A stretch of 64,000 bases of DNA from Deltaproteobacteria bacterium (lineage in GTDB: Bacteria > Desulfobacterota > Syntrophia > Syntrophales > UBA5619). This document shows, piece by piece, positions 63,274 to 64,000 of the stretch. The translations under genes and the position numbers were made by a program. How positions within the stretch are numbered: position 1 is the first letter of the stretch; each line of letters starts with the position of its first letter. The stretch lies in assembly GCA_021817825.1 (NCBI GenBank), contig JAKAFS010000001.1, positions 31,949-95,948 on the forward strand, read 5' to 3'. The notes below the pieces were generated by a model that saw nothing but the letters and a program-made list of their open reading frames with translations, searched no databases and was not told the DNA's origin.

Positions 63274-63351
63274 ACTGCGGTAGCCGTATTGGTCATGGAG
63301 AAGAGCGACGGCCGCCTTTTCGATCCGGTCTTCGGAGATGAAGTTGGGCAT
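63274..63351 (-). pseudogene. hsdR-like N-terminal remnant
   Basis: On the minus strand from ATG 63351 the reading is MPNFISEDRIEKAAVALLHD followed by QYGYRS, which matches the opening of type I restriction endonuclease R subunits (typically M-x-x-F-I-S-E-D-x-I-E-x-A ... GY). After about 26 residues the similarity stops and the frame runs into Arg/Gly/Trp-rich sequence. It appears to be the truncated start of a lost hsdR gene. Called by eye, so low to moderate confidence. Confidence 0.55.
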
Positions 63352-64000
63352 GCGCCTGATCCTTTTCAACCGTCAGCTTGTCGTCCGTAATCGCAGAAAA
63401 AAACGCAGCCGACCAGAGGTGCACCGCGTCGGGATTCTTGATGAAGGGTAGGACGTCTTTGCGGGCCTGATCGAAATCGACCGCTGCGAAACGTTTATGC
63501 AAAAGGATCTTAAGATCACCTTCGGTCAACGCCTCCCCGACCGCGAGGTGGCCCGTCTGCCGCATCCGCTCCGCCAGATGGATGAGGTTCACCGGGACCG
63601 ACCGGGACAGAAACCAGACGTAGTCGTAAAAATCACGCCCCTTGACCCTGCTTTTCCAGGAGCGGCAGAGCAGGGCGTGGACCTTTCCGGCCAAGAGCGA
63701 CGGCAGCGAGTAGAGCCTGACCGAATAGGGGACGGGACGCAACTGGTACTTCATTTCAAAGGTCGCGCCGGCAGGCGGTTCCGCATCCACCTCCAGTTTG
63801 ATCCGGATCTGCTCCTGGGGATGGATGCCCGCAATCGGCGGCCGCACCGACCGGATCTTGAGCAGATGGATCTGCGTCCCCCCCTTGATGAAGACCGATT
63901 TGACCGGAGAGTCGTTCCCTTTGATCTTTTCCGTGACCGTCATCTCCAGACCGTAGGCGCCCAGTTCGTCCTGCACCGCCTGCGTGAAGGAGAGATCGGA
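63293..64000 (-). CDS. AbiEii/AbiGii-type nucleotidyltransferase (partial, 5' end outside the window)
   Basis: At least 235 residues, open past the window edge. The visible part begins near SDLSFTQAVQDELGAYGLEM and continues through SVFIKGGTQIHLLKIRS, LPSLLAGKVHALLCRSW and KGRDFYDYVWFLSR, the second half of the nucleotidyltransferase AbiEii toxin family. The expected AbiEii end is near SAITDDKLTVEK; the additional 22 residues overlap the hsdR-like remnant and may come from a frameshift or a shifted stop. AbiE-type toxins pair with an AbiEi antitoxin, which would be upstream and outside the window. Confidence 0.8.
   Translation of the reverse strand, partial: SDLSFTQAVQDELGAYGLEMTVTEKIKGNDSPVKSVFIKGGTQIHLLKIRSVRPPIAGIHPQEQIRIKLEVDAEPPAGATFEMKYQLRPVPYSVRLYSLPSLLAGKVHALLCRSWKSRVKGRDFYDYVWFLSRSVPVNLIHLAERMRQTGHLAVGEALTEGDLKILLHKRFAAVDFDQARKDVLPFIKNPDAVHLWSAAFFSAITDDKLTVEKDQAHAQLHLRRPDRKGGRRSSP

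Overview
The window reads as a contiguous, gene-dense piece of a GC-rich bacterial chromosome, most like an anaerobic Desulfobacterota (former Deltaproteobacteria, Syntrophales-like) genome. Supporting signs are the diderm envelope genes (many lipoproteins, an NlpD-like protein), a rubrerythrin pair, the CarD / PIN-TRAM / IspD / IspF order, an orphan hybrid histidine kinase, an HD-GYP protein and an orphan NIL-ferredoxin. The taxonomic call is inference from gene content. I saw no rRNA, tRNA, transposase or CRISPR array.

Layout. 1-1840: a Tat-exported alpha/beta hydrolase bracketed by two divergent copies of a 131-149 bp direct repeat. 1824-7816: cofactor and translation genes on the minus strand (coaE, coaX, birA, nadC, valS). 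7925-12077: an SLH/TPR lipoprotein, miaA and mutL. 12187-21826: a six-gene minus-strand envelope cluster with a strong sigma70-type promoter in front and an intrinsic terminator behind. It encodes a FlgT-like protein, a TPR/CsgG lipoprotein, a six-module FN3 protein, a small exported protein, a lipoprotein with a duplicated beta-helix, and an LPP20 protein. 22035-30014: tightly packed minus-strand housekeeping genes (rfbD, truA, gltX, ispF, ispD; PIN/TRAM ATPase-less membrane protein, carD; NlpD-like, pcm), many joined by 4-bp ATGA overlaps.

30306-39724: macro-domain protein, MoaE-like, DciA-like, a methyltransferase, DUF1015, a small hydrolase, NIL-ferredoxin, an amphipathic-repeat membrane protein, then mtaB, rnc, an Elp3-type radical SAM protein and era. 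39816-44913: a hybrid histidine kinase and a HTH/cheW/MCP operon without cheA. 45405-51758: der, a glutamine amidotransferase, a GNAT acetyltransferase, a frameshifted PreA-like dehydrogenase and an ABC-F ATPase. 51880-54507: a VOC protein, a ferritin-like protein plus rubrerythrin (oxidative stress), and an enoyl-CoA hydratase. 54926-59355: a PilZ-like/acyltransferase-like protein coupled by ATGA to a GAF-PAS-HD-GYP phosphodiesterase, i.e. a candidate c-di-GMP module. 59500-64000: an enolase-superfamily protein with an altered active site, rfbB, an SPOR-NlpC/P60 lipoprotein, a small Cys-containing secreted protein, and at the edge an AbiEii-type nucleotidyltransferase next to an hsdR-like remnant.

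The best candidate for an undescribed system is the envelope cluster at 12187-21826. Its FlgT-, CsgG/FlgO- and LPP20/FlgP-like parts recall the Vibrio flagellar H-ring accessory proteins, but it sits away from any flagellar gene and carries large FN3 and beta-helix proteins. The PilZ-like/HD-GYP pair is the second candidate.
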